The notes: generated by a model from the sequence alone, not told the origin. A stretch of 64,000 nt of DNA from Streptomyces sp. TRM68367 (GCF_014495685.1 NZ_JACTVI010000002.1:67489-131488), one strand, 5' to 3'. Positions 26,220-35,617 are shown, counted from the first letter of the stretch. Made by a program: numbers and translations.

Positions 26220-27062
26220 TTGGCCATCACCGCTCTGCCTCCTGACACCGACGCCGACATTGCCCGGGTCACTGAGGCCCTCGCCATGATCACACCGCGC
26301 TGGAACGTCCGGATCCTGCTGGCACTCTCCGGCCCGCCCGTGCGTTACACCGAGCTGGCCGCCAAGGTGTCCTGGCTGCAGAACGGCCAGTTCCACCCCA
26401 AGCTCAAGGCACTGTGCGACGCCGGTCTTGTCGAGCGCACCGAACACACCGCACGGCATGTGACCTACGGCCACACCGAGCGTGGCGTGGCCCTGCTGCC
26501 GGTCCTGCCGATGATCGTCACCTGGGCCGAGGAGTATCTGGAGAAGGCGGACCGCCCGCTGCCCGCGATCGAGCAGATCGAGGACAGCCTCACCCTGCTC
26601 ACCCGGCGGCACGCCGCCGCCATCCTGTGGGTGCTGAAGTCCCGTAACGAGGTCAGCGGGCGGGCCCTGGCCCGGATCGTGATGCCCAGCAGCGACTGGA
26701 CCAACGTGTACCCGCCGCTGAGGCAGCTCGTGGCCGACGGCCTGGTCGATACCGAGGGCATCGGCCGGCCGTACCGGCTGTCCGCGGCGGGCGACGGCCT
26801 GGGCCCCGTTCTCGGCGCCCTGTCTGCTTGGTCCGCCGGGCAGCCCCTCAGCCAGGCGGCCCAGCACCCGGTCTGGGGGCACCCGCAGGCGAAGCCCGCG
26901 CCGAGGCCGTGGGTCAGCAGCCAGTCCCGGCCGGCCCCCGCGGCGCTCCCGCAGACCCGGACGGGTGAGTCCTCTCCGGCGTGGCACAACCGCGATCTCT
27001 TCTCCCATGCCACGGCCGCCCGGCCGAAGGCGGCCGTCCCGGAGGGAGGTCCGCGCCGATGA
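26220..27062 (+). CDS. tandem winged-helix (HxlR-type) regulator
   Basis: 280 residues from TTG after AGGAG. Two consecutive HxlR-like winged-helix units: the first about 15-105 (TPRWNVRILLALSGPPVRYT, LKALCDAGLVERT, RHVTYGHTERGVALLPVLPM), the second about 118-200 (RRHAAAILWVLKSRNEVSGR, PPLRQLVADGLVD). Tandem HxlR domains are unusual, since members normally dimerise. The 80-residue C-terminus is Pro-rich. It heads the group with the winged-helix, MFS and ATP-grasp genes and overlaps the next start. Confidence 0.75.
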   Translation: MAITALPPDTDADIARVTEALAMITPRWNVRILLALSGPPVRYTELAAKVSWLQNGQFHPKLKALCDAGLVERTEHTARHVTYGHTERGVALLPVLPMIVTWAEEYLEKADRPLPAIEQIEDSLTLLTRRHAAAILWVLKSRNEVSGRALARIVMPSSDWTNVYPPLRQLVADGLVDTEGIGRPYRLSAAGDGLGPVLGALSAWSAGQPLSQAAQHPVWGHPQAKPAPRPWVSSQSRPAPAALPQTRTGESSPAWHNRDLFSHATAARPKAAVPEGGPRR

Positions 27063-27577
27063 CCACCCTCTTCACCCCTGCCGAAGTACGCAACGCTGTC
27101 GAGCTGCTGGCTTCGCGTTCCTTGATCCGCTTGGTCACCGAGATCGACGACAACGGGGCGATACCGCCGCGGCGGCTGGCCGGTACCCTTCCCGACCTCT
27201 CCTTGCACCAGCTGCGCCGCGCTTCTGAGACGGCCCGCGCCCACGGTCTCGTCCGGGTCGCCCCCGGCGCCGGTCTGGAACTCACCGAGTCGGGTTCGGA
27301 GTTGGCCGACCTGTACGACGCGGCTGCGCGCTGGGCTCGACGCCACGCCTTCCCGGCACCGGTCTGCGAGTTCAGCAGTCGCATCCGCCACGTCCTCGAC
27401 CTCCTGGCGCCCTCGCTCGCGGCCGAGCGCGCCGACGGTCTCCCGCGGCCGTCCGCCGCGCGGCTGCCCAGCGACGAGGCCGAGGCGGACCTTGCCCGTC
27501 CCCGCGCTCTCCTGATCCAGTGGCTGGCCGGCAACCCGCAGGTCACCCGGGTGTCCGAGCCCGAGCCGGTCGCGTGA
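27059..27577 (+). CDS. winged-helix DNA-binding protein
   Basis: 172 residues. Residues about 5-85 form a winged-helix pattern (VRNAVELLASRSLIRLVTEI, PDLSLHQLRRASETARAHGL, VRVAPGAGLELTESGSELAD). The remainder is helical. ATG overlaps the previous stop (ATGA), and its own stop overlaps the GTG start of the MFS gene, so the regulator and transporter are translated as a unit. Confidence 0.65.
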   Translation: MTTLFTPAEVRNAVELLASRSLIRLVTEIDDNGAIPPRRLAGTLPDLSLHQLRRASETARAHGLVRVAPGAGLELTESGSELADLYDAAARWARRHAFPAPVCEFSSRIRHVLDLLAPSLAAERADGLPRPSAARLPSDEAEADLARPRALLIQWLAGNPQVTRVSEPEPVA

Positions 27578-28809
27578 GCGCTGCTGTCATGCCCCGGCAT
27601 GCACGCCACACCGCCGGGCTGATGCGCAGCATCTACCTGCCGCGCACGGCGGACGCTCTCGCGTTCGCGATGTCCACCTACGGCATCCCGCTGCTGGTCC
27701 TGGCCACCACGCGCTCCGCCGCGCTGACGGGCGCCGCGTTCGCCCTGGAGTGGATCCCGCGACTGGCGGCGTTCGGGTGGGCCGGATCGATCGTCGACCG
27801 GCGCGGGGCGGCCGTCGTCTTCCACCTCGCCTCCCTGGGACGCGCGCTGGCTCTCGCCACCGGCGCGGTCCTGCTCCACCTCCACCCGTCCGGCACCGTG
27901 GCGAGCGCGACCGTGATGGTGCTCGCGGCGACCACCGGCGTGCTCACCGAGTTCAGTTACATCGCGGCCGAGACGGCGGGCGCTGCCGCCGGCCGCCGGG
28001 CGGGAAGGCGGGCCCACCGCGTCCAGGCCGTCCTGCTCGGCATCGACCAGACCGCGACCCTGGCCGGCCCGGCGCTCGCCGGGGTACTCCTGCTCGCCGG
28101 GCCGCCGCCGATGCTCGTGGTGATCACCGTGCTCTCGCTTCTCGCCGCGCTGCTCGCCCTGCGTACACCCCCCTCGCCCGTCGCCCCGACCCGTGCGCCG
28201 AAGGGACAGTCCCGCGCCGGACTCCTTACCGGGTGGCGCACCATCCGCGCTCTTCCCGCGCTCGGCTGGCTGGTGACCGGGCTGACCCTGTCCAACCTGG
28301 CCACCGGCCTTCTCCAAGCGGCCGGTCCGGTGATCGTCGTCCAGCACTTCGGGCAGTCCACCACTGCCGTCGGTCTGGTCTGGTCCGCCGCCGCGGCGGC
28401 CACCCTCTTGGCCGTCACCATCTGCCGGTTCGCGATCGACCGCCTGGGCCTGTGGCCGGTCGGCGCAGCCTGCGCCGCCCTCGCCTCGCTCGCCTGTCTC
28501 GCCGCCGCCCAGGCCCCCGACTACCTGTCCTACCTGGCCCTGGTCGCGGTCCTCATGGCGGCCGAAGGCGGCATGACGGTCGTCCTGCGCACCCTGCGCT
28601 CCCGCCTGATCCCCCCGGAGAAGTTCGGCAGCACCCTGTCGGCGACCATCCTCATCCTCCTACTGCCCTTCCCCGTCGCCGGCGTACTCACCGCCCTCAC
28701 CCCGCCCGACGCGCTGGGCCACGTCATCACCGCGTGCGCCGCCCTGCAGACCCTCGGTCTGTTCTGCGCCTTCACCCGCCTGCGCACCGATCCCGCCCTG
28801 CGCACCTGA
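27574..28809 (+). CDS. MFS transporter
   Basis: 411 residues with about twelve hydrophobic helices and the loop after helix 2 reading GWAGSIVDRRG, the MFS signature position. The likely direction is export. The product belongs to the broad MFS family like the broken gene at 768-2037. It is translationally coupled to the winged-helix gene upstream. The substrate is unknown; the nearby ATP-grasp ligase makes a peptide-like or amino-acid-derived compound a reasonable guess. Confidence 0.8.
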   Translation: MSAAVMPRHARHTAGLMRSIYLPRTADALAFAMSTYGIPLLVLATTRSAALTGAAFALEWIPRLAAFGWAGSIVDRRGAAVVFHLASLGRALALATGAVLLHLHPSGTVASATVMVLAATTGVLTEFSYIAAETAGAAAGRRAGRRAHRVQAVLLGIDQTATLAGPALAGVLLLAGPPPMLVVITVLSLLAALLALRTPPSPVAPTRAPKGQSRAGLLTGWRTIRALPALGWLVTGLTLSNLATGLLQAAGPVIVVQHFGQSTTAVGLVWSAAAAATLLAVTICRFAIDRLGLWPVGAACAALASLACLAAAQAPDYLSYLALVAVLMAAEGGMTVVLRTLRSRLIPPEKFGSTLSATILILLLPFPVAGVLTALTPPDALGHVITACAALQTLGLFCAFTRLRTDPALRT

Positions 28810-28841
28810 CCCTGCTGCGCCCCCAGCCTGTGGAGAACCCC

Positions 28842-29144
28842 ATGCCCACCGCCGTCCTCGGGACGAACCGCGCGAGCGGTCGCACCATCACCGAACAGTT
28901 CCACGCCTTCGACGCGCACAACCCGCACGTCTACCGCGCTCTGGAACGCATGGCCGCCCGCCGCCTGGCCGCCGGCGCCACGCGGGTCAGCTTGAAGGAC
29001 CTCTTCGAAGACCTGCGCCGCCAACTCCCGTACGGCGTCGCCGGGCTGAACAACAACTTCACCGCCCTCCACGCCCGCCGCCTGATCGACGACCACCCCC
29101 ACTGGGCCGGCGTGTTCGAGCTGCGCCGCCGCCGTGCCGCCTGA
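28842..29144 (+). CDS. small conserved phage/plasmid protein
   Basis: 100 residues with FHAFDAHNPHVYRALERMAA, RVSLKDLFEDLRRQL and LNNNFTALHARRLIDDHPHW. This pattern is familiar from small phage and plasmid proteins of unknown function (start, NPHVY, the LNNN block and a final acidic strand). Helical; possibly DNA-binding. ATG after GGAG. Confidence 0.65.
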   Translation: MPTAVLGTNRASGRTITEQFHAFDAHNPHVYRALERMAARRLAAGATRVSLKDLFEDLRRQLPYGVAGLNNNFTALHARRLIDDHPHWAGVFELRRRRAA

Positions 29145-29198
29145 GACACCCCTTTCTCTTCCCTCGTCCTGCCGCCTACCGACTCGGAGAACCCCTTC

Positions 29199-30452
29199 TT
29201 GTCCGCTCGCCCCCTCGTACTCGTCGTCTCTCCGGGCGATGAGGCGGATCGCGGCTACTGCCTTGAGCAGGTGGCCGCCGCGTACGACATCGTCCTGCTG
29301 ACCGGCGCCGAGCCATCGTGGGAGAAGCCGCACATCGTCGACCACGCCGTCGCCGATCTGAACGACACCACTGCACTCCTCTCCGCCGGCCGGGCTCTGG
29401 CGGAACGACACGACCTTGCCGGCGTCGTCACCTGGGACGAATGGAACCTCATCCCCACCGCCCGCCTCGCCCGCGCCCTCGGTCTGGCCGCGAACTCCGT
29501 CGAGGTGATGCGGGCCTGCCGCAACAAGGCCACCGCCCGGACTCTGTTCGCCCGCCACGGAGTGCCGTCGGCCGCGTCGATGAAGGCCCGGACCCTGCGG
29601 GAGGCCGAACTGGCGACGAGGACCCTCGGCTTCCCCGCCGTCCTCAAGCCCGCCGCAGCGGCCGGCAGCATCGGCGTGATCCGCATCGACCGGCCCGAAG
29701 AGCTGCCCGCAGCCTTCGCGTTCGCCTCTGTCGGCGCAAGCCGGAGCCGCGAGGACCGCGGCGTCCTGGTCGAGGAGTACCTCGACGGCCCCGAAGTCTC
29801 CGTCGAATGCGTCACCCACCGCGGCACCACCACCGCCGTCGCCGTGACCCGCAAGAACCTGGGCCCCGCACCCTACTTCGACGAGACCGGGCACACCGTC
29901 GACGCCGCCGATCCGCTCCTCGCAACGGTCGCACCGACCGCCGCTGCTGCCATCAAGGCCCTGGGAATCACAGACGGCGTGCAGCACGTCGAGATACGCC
30001 TGGTCGGCGGCCGGCCCCGGCTGATCGAGGTCAACGCACGCCTGGGCGGCGACATGATCGGCCACCTCGTCCACCTGGCCACCGGCGTCGACCTCGCCCG
30101 GGCCGCCGCCGACATCGCCTGCGGACGTACCCCCGACCTGACGCCCACCCGCCACCGGGCCGCGGCGATCCGCTTCATCTACCCCGCCTACTCCGGCACC
30201 CTCACCGCCCGCCGTGTCACGAAGCCCACCGGGGGAGTGGAGCGCGTGCGCTTCCAGCGACAGGCCGGCGACCAGCTCGTACTGCCACAGGACGGCGGCG
30301 ATCTGTACACCGCCCGTATCGGCTTTCTGATCACCACCGGGCTGACCGCCGCCGTTGCCGAAGCTCGCGCCCAGGAGGTGTACCGCAACCTCGACGTCCA
30401 GGTTGCCCCGGTCCCGCCGGCGGCCCTGACTACCGGGGAGCATGCCGCGTGA
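29199..30452 (+). CDS. ATP-grasp ligase
   Basis: 417 residues from TTG. ATP-grasp features: N-terminal Rossmann-like part (LVLVVSPGDEADRGYCLEQV), lysines in CRNKATARTLF and PAVLKPAAAAGSIGV, an acidic EEYLDGPEVSVECV, and the metal site block EVNARLGGDM. This resembles the carboxylate-amine/amino-acid ligases (BacD/YwfE, Dcsg types) that join amino acids or similar acids. The C-terminal 100 residues carry the usual ATP-grasp lid domain. Placed between two MFS genes and overlapping the second, it could make a compound that they export. Confidence 0.8.
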   Translation: MSARPLVLVVSPGDEADRGYCLEQVAAAYDIVLLTGAEPSWEKPHIVDHAVADLNDTTALLSAGRALAERHDLAGVVTWDEWNLIPTARLARALGLAANSVEVMRACRNKATARTLFARHGVPSAASMKARTLREAELATRTLGFPAVLKPAAAAGSIGVIRIDRPEELPAAFAFASVGASRSREDRGVLVEEYLDGPEVSVECVTHRGTTTAVAVTRKNLGPAPYFDETGHTVDAADPLLATVAPTAAAAIKALGITDGVQHVEIRLVGGRPRLIEVNARLGGDMIGHLVHLATGVDLARAAADIACGRTPDLTPTRHRAAAIRFIYPAYSGTLTARRVTKPTGGVERVRFQRQAGDQLVLPQDGGDLYTARIGFLITTGLTAAVAEARAQEVYRNLDVQVAPVPPAALTTGEHAA

Positions 30453-31612
30453 GGCAGACCGCGGCGCCCGAGCTGGTGCGCAGCCGTCGCCTGCTGACCG
30501 GGTACTTCGCCGGCCTGGGTGTGGTGATGGCCGTCTGGGGCGCGCGCATGCCCGCAGTTCAGAACGCCGCCGAGGTGAGTACCTCTGGGCTTGCCCTGGT
30601 CCTGCTGGCCGCCGCCTTCGGCATGGTCGCCGGGCTCCAGGCGGGCGGGCGCCTCGCCCGGCCGGCCCGTCTGCCCGTGCTGCTGACCGGCGGTGCCGTT
30701 GCCCTCGCCGCCTGTCTTACCGTCCTCGGGTTCTGCCGCAGTCTGGAGAGCCTCCTAGCGGCGGCGTTCGCCTTCGGCACCGCGCACGGCGTCTTTGACG
30801 TCGCGGCCAATTCCGCGGCGGTCCGCTGCCAGGACGCCCACGGCCACCCCATCATGGGCCGGCTGCACGCGAGTTACAGCCTCGGCGCCCTCGCCGGTGC
30901 CGCGCTGGCCGCGGCCACCGCTCACACCTCGCACACCGTTCTGTTTGCTGCGGTGGCAGCTTGCGCCGCTGCGGCGGCAGGCGCGGCCACGCGGCTCACC
31001 CGCACCGTCGCCAGCCCTGTACTCGAGCCCGTCCACCACGGTGCTGCACTGGGCTCGGGCGAGCAGAGGGGGTTGTCCCGGCGCCGATTGTGGCTGCTGG
31101 GTGCGCTTGCTGCTGCCACGCTGCTGGGTGAAGGAGCTGCTGCCGACTGGGCGGCTGTCCACCTGCATGACCTCGGCGCGACGGCCGCGACCAGTGCCGT
31201 GGCGTACGGCTTCTACAGCGCCGCCATGGCCGCAGGCCGTCTCGCCGGAGACCGACTCACCGCCCGCTTCGGCGCTCTCGCCGTCGTCCGCACTGGTGCC
31301 GCGCTGGCCGCGCTCGGCTTCGCCACGGGACTGGCTGGCTCCACCATCGCCTTCGCCCTGCTCGGCTGGACGGCCTTCGGCCTGGGGCTGTCCGTCACGA
31401 TCCCCAGCCTGATCACCGCCGCCGGCGTCGGCGGTCCCCGCGCGGTCGCCACCGTCGCGGTTACCGGCTACGTCGGCCTGCTCGCGGGCCCCGCCCTGAT
31501 CGGTGCCCTCGCCACCGTCACCGCTCTGCCGATTGCACTGCTGCTGCCCGCCCTCCTCGCTGGCGCAGTCGCCGCCCTCACCCCCAAAGCCCTGGAGAAA
31601 CCGACCCCTTGA
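30449..31612 (+). CDS. MFS transporter
   Basis: 387 residues from GTG, overlapping the ATP-grasp stop by four bases. Helices from about residue 12; AVWGARMPAVQNAAEVSTSG in the first loop resembles YbjJ-type transporters. Its stop overlaps the TTG of the HAD gene. The three genes are therefore translated as a coupled unit. Export of the ligase product is the simplest inference; substrate unknown. Confidence 0.75.
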   Translation: MRQTAAPELVRSRRLLTGYFAGLGVVMAVWGARMPAVQNAAEVSTSGLALVLLAAAFGMVAGLQAGGRLARPARLPVLLTGGAVALAACLTVLGFCRSLESLLAAAFAFGTAHGVFDVAANSAAVRCQDAHGHPIMGRLHASYSLGALAGAALAAATAHTSHTVLFAAVAACAAAAAGAATRLTRTVASPVLEPVHHGAALGSGEQRGLSRRRLWLLGALAAATLLGEGAAADWAAVHLHDLGATAATSAVAYGFYSAAMAAGRLAGDRLTARFGALAVVRTGAALAALGFATGLAGSTIAFALLGWTAFGLGLSVTIPSLITAAGVGGPRAVATVAVTGYVGLLAGPALIGALATVTALPIALLLPALLAGAVAALTPKALEKPTP

Positions 31613-32265
31613 CCCGCACATCTGTCTCCCCGAGCGGCGTGGATGCCCTGATCCTCGACTACAACGGGGTTCCGGGCCTGCAACCCAGCACCGCTATGTG
31701 GACCCGTCTCGCCGACCTCGCCGAGTGGCCCGACCGGCATCTCCCCTCTTTCCAGGACGCCTTCTGGGCTCCCCGCAACGCGTACGACGCAGGGGAACTG
31801 AGCGATCTGGCCTACTGGGCCAAGGTGCTCGGACACCACCCCGGCCCGCGGTGGCTGCGCACCCTGCGCGATGCCGACACCGCCATGTGGACCCGCACCG
31901 ACCCGCGCGTCCTCGACATCCTGTACCGCGCCCGGGCCGCAAGGCGGCTGCCGATGGTGCTGCTTTCCAACGCCCCGGCCCACCTCAGCAACGTCCTGGA
32001 CGCCACCGACTGGCGGCGCGAGCTGATGGACGACGCCCTGTACTCCGCCCGCATGGGCCGGTGCAAGCCCGACCCGGCCACGTACAAACACGCCCTGGCC
32101 GCCACCGGCATCACCGACCCAGCACGTGTGCTGTTCGTCGACGACCGCGAAGACAACTGCCGGGCCGCCGCCGAACTGGGTCTGCGCACCCTGCACTACA
32201 CCGGCCAACCCACAGAGCTGGAAGAGCAGTTGCTGCCCGCCCCGGTCAACAACCTCTGCGCCTGA
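31609..32265 (+). CDS. HAD-superfamily hydrolase
   Basis: 218 residues. All HAD motifs are visible: motif I LILDYNGV (nucleophile D17, then N instead of the usual D), motif II LLSNAP, motif III GRCKPDP and motif IV FVDDRED. The N at the second motif-I position is seen in some phosphatases/haloacid dehalogenase-type members and is not proof of inactivity. Start TTG overlaps the MFS stop. A phosphatase acting on the product of the ligase or its precursor is a possibility. Confidence 0.75.
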   Translation: MTRTSVSPSGVDALILDYNGVPGLQPSTAMWTRLADLAEWPDRHLPSFQDAFWAPRNAYDAGELSDLAYWAKVLGHHPGPRWLRTLRDADTAMWTRTDPRVLDILYRARAARRLPMVLLSNAPAHLSNVLDATDWRRELMDDALYSARMGRCKPDPATYKHALAATGITDPARVLFVDDREDNCRAAAELGLRTLHYTGQPTELEEQLLPAPVNNLCA

Positions 32266-32314
32266 CACTCATGCCGCGCCACCCACCACCGCCCCGACCA
32301 CCCCCTGGACTTTC

Positions 32315-33175
32315 GTGCCCGACACCCAAGAGATCGACGGCGACGTCTACGTCTCCCCGCGCCATCTCGCCTCCACCACCGGGACCGGCGACCCCGCCCT
32401 CGCCCCGTTGCTCGACCTCGGCTGGGACCTCCGGTACGACGAGGACTCCAACGTGTGCCTGAGCGCTCCCGACCGGCGCGTTCGCCTGGGCTACCTGCCC
32501 GAGGGCGAGGACGACGGGCTGTGGCGTATCAACGCCTACAAGGACTCGTTCGGCCCGCCGGCGTGGGGTGTCTGTTTCAACGACCGCGTCCCCACCGAGT
32601 TCGTCCGCGCCTTCACCACCGCACTCGCCGAGGCGTACGAGCGTGGCCCGGACGCCTACCTCGCCAGGCCGGTCGCCGGGGTCGACGAGCACGATCCCTT
32701 TCTGGCTGTCGTGCCCCTGCTGCAGCAGAGCTGGGAGATCGACCGCCCGCGCTGGGGCGTCTTCGCGGTCCAGTCCCCGGACGGGCTCGCCGGCCTGGAG
32801 TTCACCACCGGCGACCTCGATCCGGAAACCGAGCTGACCACACGCGACGCCCGGTGGCAGTTGTGGGCCGGGAACTCCATCGAGCGACCCGTCTGGTACG
32901 CGACAGCCAGCACCGACACTCCCGTCGCCCTGCTCACCGCCGTCACCCAGAGTGTTGCCGATCCGGCTCCACTGCCCCGGTGGCGCGAGGAGACCTTCAG
33001 CTACATCAAGGGCATGGCCCAGCTCACCCCGATCCTTCCGCCCGGACCGCCGGCCCCCACCCCGCTCGACGTGCAGCGGGCCGTCGCGTCCCGCCGCCCG
33101 GCCGCGCTCCCCGCGGCCAGCGTCCCGCGCTGGAGCACCACCAGCCGACCGGCCCTGCCCGGTCCACGCCGGTAG
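32315..33175 (+). CDS. DUF317-type plasmid protein
   Basis: 286 residues from GTG. Two repeats of the DUF317 pattern as I recall it: VYVSPRHLASTTG ... WGVCFNDRVPTEFVRAFTTA and WQLWAGNSIERPVWYATAST ... TPVALLTAVTQSVADPAPLP. The conserved VYVSPRHLA start and the alternating Trp/Tyr-rich strands with terminal helices are typical. Function of DUF317 proteins is unknown; they are common in Streptomyces plasmid/ICE transfer operons. Pro-rich tail. Confidence 0.65.
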   Translation: MPDTQEIDGDVYVSPRHLASTTGTGDPALAPLLDLGWDLRYDEDSNVCLSAPDRRVRLGYLPEGEDDGLWRINAYKDSFGPPAWGVCFNDRVPTEFVRAFTTALAEAYERGPDAYLARPVAGVDEHDPFLAVVPLLQQSWEIDRPRWGVFAVQSPDGLAGLEFTTGDLDPETELTTRDARWQLWAGNSIERPVWYATASTDTPVALLTAVTQSVADPAPLPRWREETFSYIKGMAQLTPILPPGPPAPTPLDVQRAVASRRPAALPAASVPRWSTTSRPALPGPRR

Positions 33176-33204
33176 GACCAGCCCGACGCCTACCGGAGCC
33201 CCTC

Positions 33205-33693
33205 TTGTCCCTGCAGGCCCCTGAGTTCTTCGCCGAGCTGTGTCTCCCCTTCCACGACAGCACCGTCGTGGGCAACACGTACTTCGCCGCTCCCGTCCCC
33301 GGCGCACCGCTGCGGCTGCGGATCGATTTCACCGGCACCATTCACGCGGACACCTACGGCGGGTTGCGTGCGGCGATCGTCCACCCGGAACGCGGCGAGA
33401 TCGACGCGGTGGCGCTCAGCTTCGTGGATCACGGAACTTTCCACCGCCGCGACGAAGCCACCAACACCCGGCCGAACACCAAGCAGTACAGCACCTTCGA
33501 CAAGTACCACCGCCCCGGCCGACCCCCGTGGGACGGGGCCGTCACCACCGGGCTGCGCGACGCCATCGAGCAGTACACCGCCGTCTGGTTCCCCGGCGCC
33601 TGGACCGCGTCCGAGCCGAGCCGCGCCGCAGGCCGGACCGCCCACACGTCTCCCGCCATGCCGGCCGCCCGCAGCGGCGCCCGCGCCCGCTGA
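33205..33693 (+). CDS. hypothetical beta-rich plasmid protein
   Basis: 162 residues from TTG, six bases after GGAG. Blocks: FAELCLPFHDSTVVGNTYFA, IHADTYGGLRAAIVHPERGE, VALSFVDHGTFHRRDEATNT and DAIEQYTAVWFPGAWTASEP. The N-terminal part looks beta-rich; the tail is Ala/Arg-rich. Not recognised as a named family. Placed between two DUF317-type genes. Confidence 0.6.
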   Translation: MSLQAPEFFAELCLPFHDSTVVGNTYFAAPVPGAPLRLRIDFTGTIHADTYGGLRAAIVHPERGEIDAVALSFVDHGTFHRRDEATNTRPNTKQYSTFDKYHRPGRPPWDGAVTTGLRDAIEQYTAVWFPGAWTASEPSRAAGRTAHTSPAMPAARSGARAR

Positions 33694-33752
33694 GCCGCGC
33701 CCACACCATCAGCCCCGGCGTCCCGCACTCTCCAGCAGGAGCCCTGCCTGTG

Positions 33753-34538
33753 ATGACCCACCCCTTTGAAAACCTCGACCCCGCCCACACCGTGCAGGTC
33801 CTTCCCCGCCACCTTGCCGGGCCCGGCGCCGTTGACCCTCGCAGCGCTTGGGCCTTCCCCTTCGACGAGGGCTGGCCGTTCGCCCAGACCGACGACGGCA
33901 CGGCCGCCGCTTTCAGCCCGTGCCTGCGACTACAGACCACCTACGACCCCCAGCCCGACCAGCCCGGCAAGGGCACGTGGACCATCAGCGCGCACCGGGC
34001 CCCGTTCACCCCGCCGGCCTGGCGGATCAGCTTCGACGCCACCACCCCCGTCGAGCTGCTGCACGACGTCCACACCGAACTGCTCGACCTCTACCTCGAA
34101 GACCGGCACAGCGACCAGGACCGGCTGTTCCAGGACGAGACGTCGCCGTACGAGGCGTACGTACAGCTGCTCACCCGCGGCTGGCGCCACGACGTCAAGA
34201 CCGACGGCACACAGACCTTCCTCACCCCGGAAGGACTCGGCGGTGTACGCCACCGATACGCCATCAGCGGCTCCAGCGGGCCAGCCTGGCGATCCTGGGG
34301 CGGATACCCCAGCGAGCTGCACTGGACGGCACGCTTCTCGTTCGGCACGCCCACCACGCTCGTCGCGGCCTTCACCGCCTCGCTCATCTCCACCGAGCCA
34401 CTGCACCGCACCGTGCAAGAGGTCCCCGTCCACACCCGCCGCGCCCTCTACATCGCCACGACTACACCCATGCAGCCTCACGGCAACACACCTGTCGCCC
34501 CGCCGCCTCCCGCCCCGGGCGCTGGCCGAACCCGATGA
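33753..34538 (+). CDS. DUF317-type plasmid protein
   Basis: 261 residues; ATG directly after an in-frame GTG. DUF317 pattern twice (VQVLPRHLAGPG ... WRISFDATTPVELLHDVHTE; LHWTARFSFGTPTTLVAAFT). Pro-rich tail. Paralogue of the gene at 32315 and of 45194, in the same operon region. Confidence 0.65.
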   Translation: MTHPFENLDPAHTVQVLPRHLAGPGAVDPRSAWAFPFDEGWPFAQTDDGTAAAFSPCLRLQTTYDPQPDQPGKGTWTISAHRAPFTPPAWRISFDATTPVELLHDVHTELLDLYLEDRHSDQDRLFQDETSPYEAYVQLLTRGWRHDVKTDGTQTFLTPEGLGGVRHRYAISGSSGPAWRSWGGYPSELHWTARFSFGTPTTLVAAFTASLISTEPLHRTVQEVPVHTRRALYIATTTPMQPHGNTPVAPPPPAPGAGRTR

Positions 34539-34575
34539 CCTTCCCCACCCTCTGATCCAAGGAGTCCTCCTCCTC

Positions 34576-35598
34576 GTGCACGCACATTTCGTCCGATCCG
34601 CCGCCGTCGCCGTCGCGGTGACCGGCACCCTCACCTGGGCGCCGGCCGCGAGCGCCCAGCCCTCCGAGCCGACTCCCTCGGCCGCCGCCACCGCCGAGAC
34701 GCCGACTCTGGACGCGGGCAGCGTCGAGATCACCACCAAGGACACGGCTGGCGAGGCGCTCCCCGGCGCCGCGTTCCTGCTGCTCGACTCTGCCGGCGAA
34801 GAAGCCGGACGCGGGAAGACCGATGCACAGGGGAAGCTGACCTTCCCCGACCTCGCGCCGGGCGTCTACCGGCTCAAGGAGACGGCGTCCGGCAGTCCGC
34901 TCCACGAGGTCGTCGCCGACCAGGACGTCATCGTCACCCCGGGCGCGACCACACGGCTGACGGTCACCGACCCGTTCAAGGCCGCCAAGGTTCTCCTGCA
35001 GGCCAAGGACGACAAGACCGGCAAGCTCCTGCCCGGGGCGACGGTGAACATCGGCACCGGCACCTCGACGCTGCTCACCCTGACCACTGGAGCCAAGGGC
35101 ACGGCTTCCGGAGAGCTACCGGTGACGAGCCGGAAGACGCAGTTCTGGGTCAAGGAGATCAAGGCCCCCGCCGGGTACGACCTCTACAAGCCGTCCAAGA
35201 CGTTCACCGCGGGCCCCGGAGCCCCAGTGACAGTGACCGTCACCAACGCGAAGACCGCGACCGACCCGAAGCCCGACCCCTCGGATAGGCCGACGCACAA
35301 GCCCACAAACACCCCGTCCACCCCGGGCAAGCCGCGCAGCGGTACCGGCGGGGCCACGCCCACCTCGCCGGGCACCGGCACACCGGATGCCGACTTCTCG
35401 TCCACCACCGCCGCGACCCCGGCTGGCGACTCCACGCCGAAGGCACCGACGGGCTCCCTCGCCCACACCGGCGCCGACGCCACACCGTGGCTGGTCGGCG
35501 GCGCGGGAGTGCTGGTCGCCGCCGGCGGAGGCGCCCTCGCCATGGCCCGTCGTCGTCGCGCGGACGAGTCCACCGACGACGGCTCCGTCGAGAGTTGA
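34576..35598 (+). CDS. SpaA-like surface protein with LAxTG sortase signal
   Basis: 340 residues from GTG. A signal peptide (VRSAAVAVAVTGTLTWAPAA, cleavage near ASAQ), then two prealbumin-like/CnaB-type domains: GSVEITTKDTAGEALPGAAF to about 130 and VLLQAKDDKTGKLLPGATVN to about 225, a Pro/Thr-rich stalk, the sortase signal GSLAHTG, a hydrophobic helix and a RRRR tail. LAxTG is the signal of class E sortases in high-GC Gram-positives. The protein should be wall-anchored, possibly helping cell contact during transfer. It closes the plus-strand operon and is followed by a strong terminator. No sortase gene is nearby. Confidence 0.85.
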   Translation: MHAHFVRSAAVAVAVTGTLTWAPAASAQPSEPTPSAAATAETPTLDAGSVEITTKDTAGEALPGAAFLLLDSAGEEAGRGKTDAQGKLTFPDLAPGVYRLKETASGSPLHEVVADQDVIVTPGATTRLTVTDPFKAAKVLLQAKDDKTGKLLPGATVNIGTGTSTLLTLTTGAKGTASGELPVTSRKTQFWVKEIKAPAGYDLYKPSKTFTAGPGAPVTVTVTNAKTATDPKPDPSDRPTHKPTNTPSTPGKPRSGTGGATPTSPGTGTPDADFSSTTAATPAGDSTPKAPTGSLAHTGADATPWLVGGAGVLVAAGGGALAMARRRRADESTDDGSVES

Positions 35599-35617
35599 CC
35601 TCGCCCCCTTCACGGCG

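Noticed and set aside
28530..30443. 637-residue minus-strand frame
   Set aside because: Antisense of the MFS and ATP-grasp genes with Gly/Val-rich content and no motif.
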